The notes below the pieces were generated by a model. That model searched no databases. It was not told where the DNA came from and was given only the letters and a program-made list of their open reading frames with translations. Below, in pieces: positions 27,728 through 39,534 of a stretch of DNA of 64,000 bases. Position numbers and translations under genes: made by a program. Position 1 is the first letter of the stretch. Each line of letters starts with the position of its first letter. The DNA lies in the NCBI GenBank assembly GCA_016713735.1, contig JADJOP010000043.1, positions 124,001 to 188,000 of the forward strand, in the 5' to 3' direction. Origin of the DNA: Bryobacterales bacterium (lineage in GTDB: Bacteria; Acidobacteriota; Terriglobia; Bryobacterales; Bryobacteraceae).

Positions 27728-28594
27728 ATGAAAAGCCTGTTTTCCAGCACGTTTTTGCTCATTGCCGCCTTTTTGGCGGCCTCCCCGGCCCATGGCACTG
27801 ACCTTACCGCGGCCCGCGCCCTCTATCAGCAGACTCGATACAGTGAAGCGCTCGCCCTTCTGGATGCCAAAGCGTCCCGTGATCCGGACGAACTCCTGCT
27901 TGCCGCCAAAGCCCTCTATGGAAAGGGCGAATTCAAGAAAGCTGTGGACACGCTGCAACGCGCGGCCGGGCTGGCTCCGAGGAATTCCGAAATTCAGCAC
28001 TGGCTGGGGAAAGCCTACGGCCGCCTCGCCGAAACCTCCAATTTCCTGGCCGCCCCCGGCCACGCCTCCAATTGCCGCAAGGCCTTCGAGCGGGCAGTCG
28101 AGTTGGACGGCCGCAACCTGCTGGCGATGAACGATCTGCTGGAGTATTACCTGGAGGCCCCCGGCTTTCTCGGCGGCGGCCTGGACAAGGCCGAGGCCCT
28201 GGCCAAGCGCATCGCCCCACTCAACACCGCTGAGCATCATTTCGCCCTGGCCAAACTCGCCGAAAAGCGCAAAGACACCAAAACGGCCGAACAGGAGTAT
28301 CGCAAAGCCGTTGAGGCCGAACCCGGCGAAGCGGGCCGGCTACTCGACCTGGCCCGCTTCCTGGCCCGCCAGGGCCGTCTCGCGGAAAGCGACCGCCTGT
28401 TCCAGGACGCCCAGCGGCTGGCTCCCGGCGCTGCGAATGTTCTGTTCGCCCGCGCCAGTGTGTTGGTGGAAACCAGGCGCGACCCCCGCGAGGCCCGGCG
28501 TCTTCTGGAGCTCTATCTGAAGACCCCGCTCACGCCCGACGACCCGCCCCGCGACGAGGCCCGCAAAATGCTCGCTAAGCTGGGAGGCGCATAG
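27728..28594 (+). CDS. secreted TPR protein
   Basis: 288-residue protein, start taken at ATG 27728 because it gives a compact signal peptide (MKSLFSSTFLLIAAFLAASPAHG); an in-frame ATG at 27674 would add 18 residues. TPR helices run through the whole mature protein, for example ALYQQTRYSEALALLDAKA and HHFALAKLAEKRKDTKTAEQ. It is followed after 10 bases by the ABC permease and then TolC, so it may be the periplasmic accessory part of that export system. The 186 bases before it contain no other gene. Confidence 0.75.
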   Translation: MKSLFSSTFLLIAAFLAASPAHGTDLTAARALYQQTRYSEALALLDAKASRDPDELLLAAKALYGKGEFKKAVDTLQRAAGLAPRNSEIQHWLGKAYGRLAETSNFLAAPGHASNCRKAFERAVELDGRNLLAMNDLLEYYLEAPGFLGGGLDKAEALAKRIAPLNTAEHHFALAKLAEKRKDTKTAEQEYRKAVEAEPGEAGRLLDLARFLARQGRLAESDRLFQDAQRLAPGAANVLFARASVLVETRRDPREARRLLELYLKTPLTPDDPPRDEARKMLAKLGGA

Positions 28595-28604
28595 TCCCCA
28601 CGGC

Positions 28605-29837
<1,233 letters not shown>

Positions 29838-29846
29838 GAGTTCTTC

Positions 29847-31124
29847 ATGCGCTTGACCCTCAGCCTTCTGCTCGCCGCCCCGTTGCTGTGCGCCGAGGTC
29901 CACACGCTCTCGCTGCAGCAAGCCGCCGCGCGGGCCCTGGCGCAGAATCCCGACGTCCTCATGGCCCGGCTGGAGGAGCAGAAGGCCGCCCAGCAGGTGC
30001 GCGTGGCGCGCGACCCCTTCGTGCCCAAGCTCTATGCCGGTTCAGGGCTCGCTTACTCCTACGGCTTTCCCATGAGCATCGAGGGTTCGGCGCCCAGCGT
30101 CGTGCAGGCGCGCGCCGTCTCCAGCGTCTTCAACCGCTCCAAGAGCTATGCTCTCGAACAGACGAAGGAAGCGGCGCGTGGCATGACCTTCGTCACGCGG
30201 GCGCGTTCGCAAGATGCCGTGATGCGCACCATCGAACTGTGGCTCGATGCCGAGCATGCCGTCCGCGCCGGAGAGGCGGCGGTGCGGCAGGTGGAAAGCG
30301 CGCAGCGCCTGGAAGCCATCACGCGCCATCGCGTGGAAGGCGGCGCGGAACTGCCCATCGAGGCGCGCAAGGCCGCTTTGGAGTCCGCCAAGGCCCGGCA
30401 GCGGGCGCAGTCGCTCGAAGCCGACCGCCAGTTGCTCGAATCGACGCTCGCCGCCGTGCTGGCCTATGAGCCGGGAGATCGCGTCATTCCGGCCTCCGCT
30501 GACCGGCCCCTGCCCGATGTGCCCGACTCGGAACAGACGGCACGGACGCAGGCCTGGGCGCAAAGCGCGGAGCTACGCAAGCTGGAGTCCGACCTCGCCG
30601 CGAAACAGTGGGAAAGCCGTTCGGCGCGGGCCGCGCGCCTGCCCACGCTCGACCTCGTTGCCCAATACGGCCTGTTCGCCAAGTTCAACAACTACGACGA
30701 GTATTTCAACCGCTTCCAGCGCAGCAACGCGCAGTTGGGCGTATCCGTCACCGTGCCCCTGTTTCTCGGGCCCGCCGCCCAGGCCCAAGCCGCCCAGGCA
30801 ACGCTCGAAACCAGCCGCCTGCGCACCGAGATTCAGGCCGTCCGCAACCGCATCGCCCTGGGAGTGAATGAGGACTACGTCGCCTTGCGGCGCGCGCAGA
30901 CCTCCTTTGAGGTGGCGCGGCTCGATCTCGATGTCGCCCGCGAGTCGCTCACCGTTCTGCTGAAGCGCCACGAAATGGGCGAAGGCTCGCTCGCAGAAGT
31001 CGAGTCGGCCCGGCGCATCGAGGCGGAGAAGTGGCTGGCCTGGCTGGCGGCTCAACATCAAATAGAGCGGGCGCGCTTTGCCCTGCTCCATCGCACCGGC
31101 GCGCTGCTGGCGGCCGTGCAGTAG
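29847..31124 (+). CDS. TolC family outer-membrane efflux protein
   Basis: 425-residue outer-membrane factor with signal peptide MRLTLSLLLAAPLLCAE and an AGGAG ribosome binding site. The duplicated long-helix/strand pattern is visible: LSLQQAAARALAQNPDVLMA at the start of the first half and PTLDLVAQYGLFAKFNNYDE at the start of the second, both typical of TolC proteins. Helical regions are rich in A, R, E and Q with few breaks. It closes the operon begun by the TPR protein and MacB-like permease. The 104 bases after it hold no gene. Confidence 0.88.
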   Translation: MRLTLSLLLAAPLLCAEVHTLSLQQAAARALAQNPDVLMARLEEQKAAQQVRVARDPFVPKLYAGSGLAYSYGFPMSIEGSAPSVVQARAVSSVFNRSKSYALEQTKEAARGMTFVTRARSQDAVMRTIELWLDAEHAVRAGEAAVRQVESAQRLEAITRHRVEGGAELPIEARKAALESAKARQRAQSLEADRQLLESTLAAVLAYEPGDRVIPASADRPLPDVPDSEQTARTQAWAQSAELRKLESDLAAKQWESRSARAARLPTLDLVAQYGLFAKFNNYDEYFNRFQRSNAQLGVSVTVPLFLGPAAQAQAAQATLETSRLRTEIQAVRNRIALGVNEDYVALRRAQTSFEVARLDLDVARESLTVLLKRHEMGEGSLAEVESARRIEAEKWLAWLAAQHQIERARFALLHRTGALLAAVQ

Positions 31125-31228
31125 GCCGGCTCGGCGCCGCCGCAGCCGCCGGCGGCCAGCACGCCTCTGTTAAACCTTCTTGACACTCCGCAACTCGCCC
31201 CTTCGTGGCGGGTTAAGATGTATCGTTC

Positions 31229-34200
31229 ATGTGGTACGCGCGTACTCTCGGCTTTCTTCTCCTTTTCTTTGTCGTGTGTGCCGCCGTCCTGCCGGCCGCC
31301 ACATTCGGTACGGTCGTTCCGGTGACCGGCGGCGCCTCCGACTTGGTTTTGGATGACCAGCGCCAGCGCCTCTATCTGGTCAATTCCACGCGCAGCCAGA
31401 TTGATGTCTACTCGATCCCGCAGCGCCGCTTCCTCGATCCCGTCGCCGTGGAGCAACTGCCTCTGGCCGCGGCCCTCTCCCGCGACGGGCAGACGCTCTA
31501 TGTCGTCTGCAACGCTGCCTCTTCGCTGGTGATGATGTCCACGGCCAACCTCCAGGTCTCCGGGCGCATCTCGCTGCCGGCCAAGCCCGAAGGCGTCGCC
31601 GTGGGCTTCGACGAGCGCGTCTTGATCTCCACTGTCGGCACGGGGCAGAACAACGCCTTTAACGTGCTGCTCATTTACGACCCCGCCGCCAGCGGCACCA
31701 ATCAGGCGCTCATTCCGGTGACGGTGTCGCCCCCCGCTCCCGCCAATCCCTTGCTGCCGCCGACCAACCTCGGGCGTCCGGCGCTGATTCCGCGCAGCTT
31801 CATGGCCGCCAGCCAGGACGGGCGTTTTATTATGGGTGTCAACCTGCCCAACGCCAACAACCGCGTCGCCTTCGTCTATGAGGTTGCCAGCGGCGTGGTG
31901 TTGCGCAGCCGGCTGCTCGCCGGCGTCAGCCCCGTGGTCAGCGTGGCCCCCGATGGCTCCAAGTTCATGGCAGGGCTCACCCTGCTCGACTCCAAAACGC
32001 TCGCCGTGCTGGCCCAGCAAAACGCCGCCAACGCCAACTATCCCTTCCCCACCGGAACCAATTTCAACCTGCAACAGAACCAGGGCGGCAGCATCTTCAC
32101 GCCCGATGGAGGCCGCCTCTTCACCGCTTTCAACATCGCCCCTGTGCAAAACCCTGCCGCCCGGCCCAACGTCAGCCAGTTGATGGTGAACGACCCGGAC
32201 AACCTGCTCATTGAAACCGCCTTCCAGCTGCCGGAAAACGCCACCGGCCAGATGGTGATCAGCCCGGACGGCGCCAACATTTATGCCCTCTCGGAGTCCG
32301 GCTTCATGATCATTCCCGTGGGCACGGCGGCCAACAACCCCATCGCCATGCTCGATACCAACGTCCAACTGCTGGTCAACGATCAGTGCGGCGTCTACGC
32401 CAACCGGCGCACGGGCACAGCCTTTCTGCGCAACCTCGGCCGTGGGCGCATGACGGCCACGGCAGCGGTGCAAACCGAGGCCACCAATACCGGCGTCATT
32501 CAGATCCCCGGCATCGGCGGACCAGGCGGCGCGGGTGGCGGCATCGTCGGCGGGGGCGGCATCATCATTACATTGCCCGGCGCCGGAGGCGCGGCCACCA
32601 ACACGGCCGCCGCCGCGCCGCAGGTGCGTCCCACGGTTGCCGCCGATGGTGTGAATTTCAACTTCACCTTCAACGCCGCCGCGGCCCGCTCGCTCGGCAC
32701 GGCCTCGACATCTTCCAGATCCCCATCAACCTGACCCCCGCCGAGGGCCTCACCGACATGGTGCAGGACATCAACCGGCAGCGCATCTACATCGCCAACT
32801 CCGGCCTCAATCGCGTCGAGGTGTTCGACATGCGGGCGCAGCGGCTGCTGGCTCCGATCAAGGTCGGGCAACTGCCGCGTTCGCTCGCCCTCTCACCCGA
32901 TGGCTTGACGCTGTACGTGGCCAACTCAGGCGGCGAGTCCATCTCGATCATCGACCTGGACGCCCTCAACGTCATCGGCGCGGTGCGCTTCCCGGCCCTG
33001 CCGTTCAACACCAACGTGGCGCTGGTGACGCCCCGTCTCATCACCTCCACGCAGCGCGGCCCGCTGGCGATGATGAGCAACGGCACGCTGTCGCGCATCG
33101 TCGGCCAGGATGCCCTGCCGCAGCGCTTCAATACAGCTGTGCGGCCTCCCAACAACCAGGGCGTGCAGGTGCCCACCAGCCCCTCGACGATGGCCTCCAG
33201 CCCCAATGGCGAAACGGCCATCGTGCTTGCCGGAAACGGCTTTGCTTACCTCTACGACGCACTGCTCGACGACTTCGTCCAGAGCCGGCAGGTGGTAACG
33301 GCCCCCATCACCGGCTACTATGGCCCCATCGCCGTCGGTCCGCGCGGACAGTATTTCCTTGTCAATGGCCTCGTCCTGAACCAGGCCCTCACCCCCACCG
33401 GCAACGCCGGCACCGTCCCCGGAACCCGCCCCGGCCCGGCCTGCCCACCACCAACGTCAACCGCCCCGTGGCCGCCGTGGCCACCATCGGCGCTACCCAG
33501 TTTGCCCGTTTCGCGCAACCGGTGATCACCAATGCCGCGGCTGTCATCACTGATACCGGGACCATTGAGATCGTCGATGTGAATACGGGCAGCGTGCTGC
33601 GCACGGCCAGCCCGCTCGAACGCCCGCTGGCCACCCCCACCGGCAACCAGCGTGCCAATATCGACGGGCGCACGATGGTGGTCGACGCCTCCGGAACGAA
33701 CGCCTACGTGCTCACCACCAGCGGGTTGTCGATCGTCTCGCTGGCGCCGGCCCAGCAGGTGCAGCGTCCCACAGTCAACCCGGGCGGCGTCGTTTCCATC
33801 GCCAGCTACACGCCGAACCTCGCTCCCGGCGGGCTCTTCTCCATCTTCGGCCGTAATTTCGGCGACACGGCTTCCTACACCTCAACCCCCTTGCCCACCG
33901 TCCTGGGCGGCGCCTGCGTGACCTTGAACAACGCGCCGATCCCCCTCTTGCTGAATTCGGAAGGACAGATCAACGCGCAGCTTCCCACCACGCTCGCCGC
34001 CGGCACCTACCAAATGGTGATCCGCAACCTGAACCGGCTGGCCGCCTCCACCACCACTTCGGTCCGCGTCGCCAAATACGCCCCGGCGGTGTTCGTGGAC
34101 ACCATTCGCAACGTGCCCGCCATCCTCCACCCCGATGGAACCCCGGTCTCGCGCGACCGCCCCGCCCAACGCGACCGCCGGCTCACCTTGTACGCCACCG

Positions 34201-34490
34201 GTCTGGGCGTCACTACCGGAGGCCGTGTCACCACCGGTGCTCCCGCCCCCGCCGAACCGCTCGCCGAGACCGGCGAGGTGAAGGTCTACTTCGGCGACCC
34301 GACCATTCGCGGCACGGAAATGATCGTCGAATGGAGCGGCCTCGTGCCAGGCTACATCGGGCTCTACCAGATCAACCTCATGGTGCCTGGGGCGCGTTGG
34401 AAAGGGGTCGATCTTCCCGTCACGGTGAGAATCGGAGGGGTCTCCAGTCCCACCACGGGCCCCGCCGTCCCCTACGTCACGGTCGAATAG
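31229..34490 (+). CDS. secreted YVTN beta-propeller protein with Solibacter-type C-terminal domain, twice frameshifted
   Basis: About 1085 residues when read through. Signal peptide from the ATG at 31229 (LGFLLLFFVVCAAVLPA). Two propeller regions of YVTN/NHL type follow, for example LSRDGQTLYVVCNAASSLVM and LSPDGLTLYVANSGGESISI. The C-terminal segment VVSIASYTPNLAPGGLFSIF onwards matches the TIGR03437 domain known mainly from Solibacter-like acidobacteria. The frame breaks near 32701 and near 33438; in both places adding one G to a GGCCT context restores a continuous protein, giving RSLGTGLDIFQIP and GLPTTNVNRPVAAVA. Likely sequencing deletions. The function of TIGR03437 proteins is not established. 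Confidence 0.8.
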
Positions 34491-34654
34491 CCGGCCTCGC
34501 CACCGCGCCGCGGCGGTCCGATACCCTCGGCCGGGGGCTTCCGCCGTAGTCCTTTCGTACCGATCGGAATTAGGCCGTTTTCCCGCCCCGGCTGCCTCTC
34601 TAGTCCCATTGCCCGCATTGGGGAGATATGATGGACTAATCTAGTAGGGAAACT

Positions 34655-36967
34655 ATGTCCAGGGCACCCCGTTTTGCATCGCTGTTCATTCTGCTCTCGT
34701 CGCCATCTTCACCCTTGTCGGTGTGGCAGCCCAGAGACGCAAAGAAGCGTCTCCTGGAGGCCGGCAACAAATACTTCAAGGAGAACAAGTTTAAGGAAGC
34801 CAGTATCATTTACCGCAAGGCGCTGCAGAAGGACGCCCGGTACGGCGAAGCCTACTACCGCCTCGGCCTCTCTGAGCTGCGCCTCGGCCGCTATGGCGAA
34901 GCCCTGCGGGCGTTCGAGCGGGCCTCCGAACTGCAGCCGGAGAACGAAGACGCCAGCTCCCGCCTCGGCGATCTCTACCTCAGCATCTACCTCTCAGACC
35001 GCACTCGATTCAAACAACTGCTCACCGATTTCAGCGAATTGTCCGACCGGATGCTGAAACGAAATCCAAAGTCATTTGCCGGGCTGCGGATGAAGGGCTA
35101 CCAGTTGGTGGCGGAAAACAAAGTGGCCGAGGCCACCGGATTCTTTGAAAAGGCCCTCGCCGCGAAGCCCGACGACACCACGGTCATGCTGGCCTACGTG
35201 CAGGCCCTCTACGGCGCCGGCGACAAGGGAAAGTCCATCACCCTGGCCAGGGAATTTCTCGGCAAAAACAAAAAACTACGGCCCCCTCTACGACTTCCTG
35301 TATCTGAACGCCCTGGCGCAGAAGAACATCCCCGAGGCCGAGTCCATCCTCAAGGGCAAGCTCGAAAACAACCCCAAAGTCGCCGTCTACTACACAGAGC
35401 TTGCCGCCCACTACCTGCGAGCGCAAAAGGACGCCGGAGATGAAGCCACGCTGGGGCGGTTGACCGCCAACAAAAAGGACTTTCCCACCGGGCATAAAGT
35501 GGCCGGCGATTTCTATTTCCGCATCGGCGCCTTTGAGTCGGCCATCTCCGAGTACGAAGCCGGCATCCAGGCCGACGCCTCGGCCAAGAAGGATTACCAG
35601 AAGCGCATCGTCGAGGTGATGAACCTCCAGGGACGGCGCGCCGAAGCCGTCGCCCTGGCAAACAAGGTGGTGGAGGAAAACAAGGACGACGCCGAGGCCC
35701 AGGCCATTCGCGCCAGCCTGCGCATGCGCGGCGGCTCCAAGGCCGATGTCGAGACCTCCATCAAGAGTTTCAGTCCATCCTCACCCGTATGCCGGACAAC
35801 CCGGTGGTGCGCTTTAATCTCGGTGAAGCCCTCATGTCCAAGGGCGAACTCGACCAGGCCCGCGTCCAATTCGACGAGGCCATCAAGCTGCGCTCCAGCT
35901 ATCTGCCCCCGCGCCTGGCCCTGTCGCGCATCCACCTGCTCAAGGGAGAGTTTCCCAAGGCTAAGCAGATGTCGGAAGAGATCCTGCAGCAGGCTCCCGC
36001 AGCATTCCCGGCCACCTCATCCGCGCCTCGGCCCTGATGGGGCAACGGGACCTGGCCGGCGCCCGCGGCGAGCTCAACGCCATCTTCCAGATCAGCCCCG
36101 ACAACAACGACGCCTACTATCTGCGGGCCATGATCGACTACTCCGAGCGCAAACTGGGTGACGCCGAAGAGGCGTTCCGTAAGCTCTATAACTCCAAGCC
36201 AATGGACTCCGCGGTCTGCTCGGGCTGGTGGAAATCGCCATGGCGCAGAACCGTCCGCCGATGCCCGCGCCCTGCTCGAAAAAGAACTGGCCAATACCAA
36301 GGACCCCCGCGTCGTCCGGCTCGCGCTAGCCAACGTGCACGTCCGCTCCGGTGATTATCCGCGCGCCATTCAGGAATACCAGGTGCTACTCGACAAGTCA
36401 CCGGACTCCGAGGATCTCAACCTGCGCATGGGCGAAACCCACCTCCGCGCGCGCAAACTGCCTGAAGCCATGAAGTACTTCGAAAAGGCCTCCTCTCTCA
36501 ACCCGCAGAACACCCTGCCGCTGCTCAAAATCGCCGTTATCCACGAACTCTCCAACGGGAAGTCCAAGACCAAGCCGATCTACGAGAAAATCCTCCGCAT
36601 CTCGCCCGACAACCCGGTGGCCCTCAACAACCTCGCCTACATGATGGCCGAGAGCGGAGTCGACCTCGATCAGGCTCTCACCTACGCCCAGCGCGCCAAA
36701 CAGAAGTTGCCCAACAACCCCGACGTGGCCGACACCCTGGGCTGGGTCTACATCAAGAAAAACCTCTCCGACGACGCCATCAAGATCTTCCGCGACCTGC
36801 TGCAGGTCAAGCCCGACCACGTCACCTGGCGCTACCACCTTGCCATCGCCCTCTTCCAAAAGGGCGACAAGCTGCAGGCCAAGAAAGAGCTGGAGGCGGC
36901 CTTGAAGAACAACCCGCGCCAAGATGAAATGTCGAAAATCAAGGAGCTGATGAGCCGCATCGGCTAG
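34655..36967 (+). CDS. large TPR lipoprotein, multiply frameshifted
   Basis: About 770 residues of TPR repeats, similar in plan to PEP-CTERM-system TPR lipoproteins. Single-base breaks restore a continuous frame at 35270-35275 (one A too many in a six-A run) and at about 35765, 35999, 36210 and 36254 (one base missing each). The signal region is probably also damaged: adding one base near 34701, 34720 and 34731 yields SSAIFTLVGCGSPRDAKK, a textbook lipobox. An AGGGA ribosome binding site precedes the ATG and a TATGAT hexamer lies at 34627-34632. Clear repeats include ASIIYRKALQKDARYGEAYY and NPVALNNLAYMMAESGVDL. It is followed after 31 bases by a CPBP protease gene. Confidence 0.75.
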
Positions 36968-36998
36968 TCAATCAGCCTCGCGCCGCCAGATCGATTCC

Positions 36999-37661
36999 AT
37001 GTTGAAGCATCCCGCGGCGCCTTACGTCGCTCCCTTCCTCATCTTTGTCGCCTTCCTCGCCCTGGGCGATGCGCTCTCACTCGGTGAGTGGGAGTTCCCC
37101 TTTCGCGTTGCCGTGCTGGCCGCCGTCATCTGGTATTTCTCGCGCGGCGTGCTCGAATTCCGCGCGCCACACTGGCTGGCCAGCATCGGAGTAGGCATCG
37201 CCGTCTTCGTCATTTGGGTGGCCCCGGACGCCCTCATCCCCGGCTACCGCCAACACTGGCTCTTCTCCAACTCGATCACGGGAAAGGCAGCCAGCTCCCT
37301 GCCCGACGGGTTTCACATGAGCGCCTTCGTGCTCCTGTTTCGCACCCTCCGCGCCGTCATCATCGTGCCCATCGTCGAGGAGCTGTTCTGGCGCGGCTGG
37401 CTGATGCGCTGGCTCATCGACAACGACTTCCGCAAGGTTCCGCTCGGCGCCTGGTCGTTCTCTTCGTTTGCCATCACCAGCCTCCTGTTCGCCTCCGAAC
37501 ACGGGCCCTACTGGGAGGTCGGACTCATCGCCGGGGCCATCTACAACCTCTGGATCGTGCGCACCAAGTCCCTCGGCGACTGCATCCTCGCCCACGCCGT
37601 CACCAACGCCGTGCTCTGCGGCTACATCATCTTTGCCGGCAAATGGGAATACTGGCTCTAG
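36999..37661 (+). CDS. CAAX protease-related (CPBP family) membrane protease
   Basis: 220-residue polytopic membrane protein with about seven predicted helices. The CPBP/Abi metalloprotease motifs are complete: EELFWRGWLMR (EExxxR), FASEHGPYW (FxxxH) and HAVTNAVLC (HxxxN). The layout with SLPDGFHMSAFVLLFRTLRA before EE fits the CAAX prenyl protease-related subgroup that often occurs in exosortase/PEP-CTERM settings. It directly follows the TPR lipoprotein and is probably co-transcribed. No exosortase and no PEP-CTERM substrate is in the window, so the link to protein sorting is a hypothesis. Confidence 0.85.
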   Translation: MLKHPAAPYVAPFLIFVAFLALGDALSLGEWEFPFRVAVLAAVIWYFSRGVLEFRAPHWLASIGVGIAVFVIWVAPDALIPGYRQHWLFSNSITGKAASSLPDGFHMSAFVLLFRTLRAVIIVPIVEELFWRGWLMRWLIDNDFRKVPLGAWSFSSFAITSLLFASEHGPYWEVGLIAGAIYNLWIVRTKSLGDCILAHAVTNAVLCGYIIFAGKWEYWL

Positions 37662-37691
37662 GTCCGCCTTGACCGTCAGAAGCGCCCGCCG

Positions 37692-38039
37692 CTAGTCGTT
37701 CGGAACCACCTCCACCCTGCCATGCGAGTCGCAATGACCGTCATGCGGGTGCTCCAACTCGCCATTCACCAGGTAGTCCACATGATCCCCGTGTGGAACC
37801 GCCTCGTGTCCGCAGCGCGGACCATGCACGTGCCCCTCCGTGCCCACCGGCAGGCCGCACCCCTCCGGATTGTCCGCCGTCACCGGGATTACCGTCTCGT
37901 CCACGTGATCCCCATGCGGCACATGCAGATGGCCATTGTGCAGGTAGGCGATCTCTTCGCCCACCCGGATGGCCGTGTGCCCGCAACCCTCTCCATGGAC
38001 GTGGGTGTGTCCGCCGTGAATCTTGTGGTCGAGCCGCAT
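37692..38039 (-). CDS. histidine-rich metal-binding protein with duplicated repeat
   Basis: 115-residue cytoplasmic-looking protein (no signal peptide) in which roughly one residue in six is His. Two related halves are visible: GHTHVHGEGCGHTAI with YLHNGHLHVPHGDHVDE, and EGHVHGPRCGHEAVPHGDH with YLVNGELEHPHDGHCDSHG. Each half has an HVHGxxCGH element followed by NGxLxxPHxxH. These are dense ligands for zinc, nickel or copper. It resembles short His-rich proteins found near metal transport genes, but no metal transporter is adjacent; the neighbouring transporter is of the peptide type. A metal buffer or chaperone role is inferred. Confidence 0.7.
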   Translation of the reverse strand: MRLDHKIHGGHTHVHGEGCGHTAIRVGEEIAYLHNGHLHVPHGDHVDETVIPVTADNPEGCGLPVGTEGHVHGPRCGHEAVPHGDHVDYLVNGELEHPHDGHCDSHGRVEVVPND

Positions 38040-38066
38040 AGCCTCATTTCAGTCTAACAACGCAAC

Positions 38067-39430
38067 CTACCGATCCCCGATCTGCTTCCCGTCGTGCCTA
38101 CCCGCGCGCCCCATCAACCTCTTGAGCGTCGGCGTCAGCAACGCCAGCACCGCCGCCGACACCAGCAGCCCCGCCGCAATCCCTCCGTACAGCCGCACCA
38201 GCACGCCCGCGTCGTTGGCCACGAAGAACCCCGAGAGGTAGCCGGCCAGCTTATTCCCCAGGCTTGTGGCGAAGAACCACGCGCCCATCATCAATCCCAC
38301 CAGCCGCGCCGGGCCACCTTGGTCACCGTGCTCAGCCCCACCCGGCTCAAGCGCAGAGCTCGCCGACCACATCCAATAAATACACACCCGCCAGCCACAA
38401 CGGGCTGATCTTGCCCGATGCCGTCAACGACGACGCCGGCACCAGCAGGCAAAACGCAGCGCCAATGGCCGCCAGGCCCAACGCAAACTTCGCCGGACTC
38501 GATGGCTGCCGGTCGCCCAACCCGATCCACATCCGCGCAAACACCGGCGCCAGCACGATCACATAAAACGGCGTGAGCGACTGCAGCCAGCTGGCGGAAA
38601 CTCAAAGCCAAGCAGTTCCGTCCGCACCAACTGCTTGGCGAACAGGTTGAGGCTCGCCCCTTCTGCTCATACGCAGCCCAGAAGCAGATCGTGAACACGA
38701 ACAGGATCGAGATCGCCGCCAGCCGCTTCCACTCACCCGCTGTCAGCGCCGCCGCCGGCTCGCCTGCCGCCGCCTGGGCTTTCTGCTCGGCGCGCAATCC
38801 CGCTCCCTCCAACGTGGCCCGCCGCAGCAGGAACACCACCAGCCCCGCGACCATGCCGACCCCAGCCGCGCCAAACCCCCATTGCCAGCTTCCCGCCGGA
38901 TCGAACCCCATCGACCCCAGCCAGCTCTTGAACCCCGGCCCCTCGGCCAAATACCCGCACACAAGCGGCGCCATCACCGCGCCCACATTGATGCCCATGT
39001 AGAACAGCGAGAAGCCGCTGTCGCGCCGCGGATCGTCGGCTCCATACAAACTGCCCACCATCGCCGAGATGTTCGGCTTCAACAATCCCGTCCCCAGCGC
39101 AATCATGCTCAGGCCCAGATAAAACGCCTCCATCGACCGCACCACCAGGCAGAACTGCCCTGCCGCAATGATCACGCCGCCCAACAGCACCGCCCGCCGC
39201 GCGCCCAACCAGCGATCCGCCACCAATCCGCCCGGTACGGACAATAGGTACACCACCATCGTGTACGTGCCATAGAGCGAGGCCGCGCCCTGCGTATCGA
39301 ATCCGAGCCCGCCTTGGGCCAGCGGGGCCACGCAATACAGCACCAGAATCGCCCGCATGCCGTAGTAACTGAACCGCTCCCACATCTCGACGAAAAACAG
39401 AGTGGCCAGTCCGGGAGGATGAGAACCCAT
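38067..39430 (-). CDS. POT/PTR2-family proton-coupled oligopeptide transporter, frameshifted
   Basis: Major facilitator of the peptide transporter family, about 455 residues when repaired. The start MGSHPPGLATLFFVEMWERF is chosen at ATG 39430; it contains the POT signature ExWERFSYYGMRA. GTGLLKPNISAMVGSLYGAD is the second PTR2 signature. Three frames are needed for the C-terminal third; one missing base is inferred near 38657, 38596, 38352 and 38318, giving KGASLNLFAKQLV, EFPASWLQSLTPF, SRVGLSTVTKVA and PARLVGLMMGAW in succession. The final helix ends at 38067. Peptides are the likely substrates. Confidence 0.85.
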
Positions 39431-39534
39431 CTCCGCATGATACGAACTTCCCGCCGCCGCCGGACCTGCCGCCGCCGCCGGACCTCCCCACCGCCCGGCG
39501 CGATCGCCTTGGCGCATGATATTCTCATCCCGCC

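Noticed and set aside
31180..31219. TTGACA followed by TAAGAT before the propeller gene
   Set aside because: The spacing is 28 bases, too long for a sigma-70 promoter.
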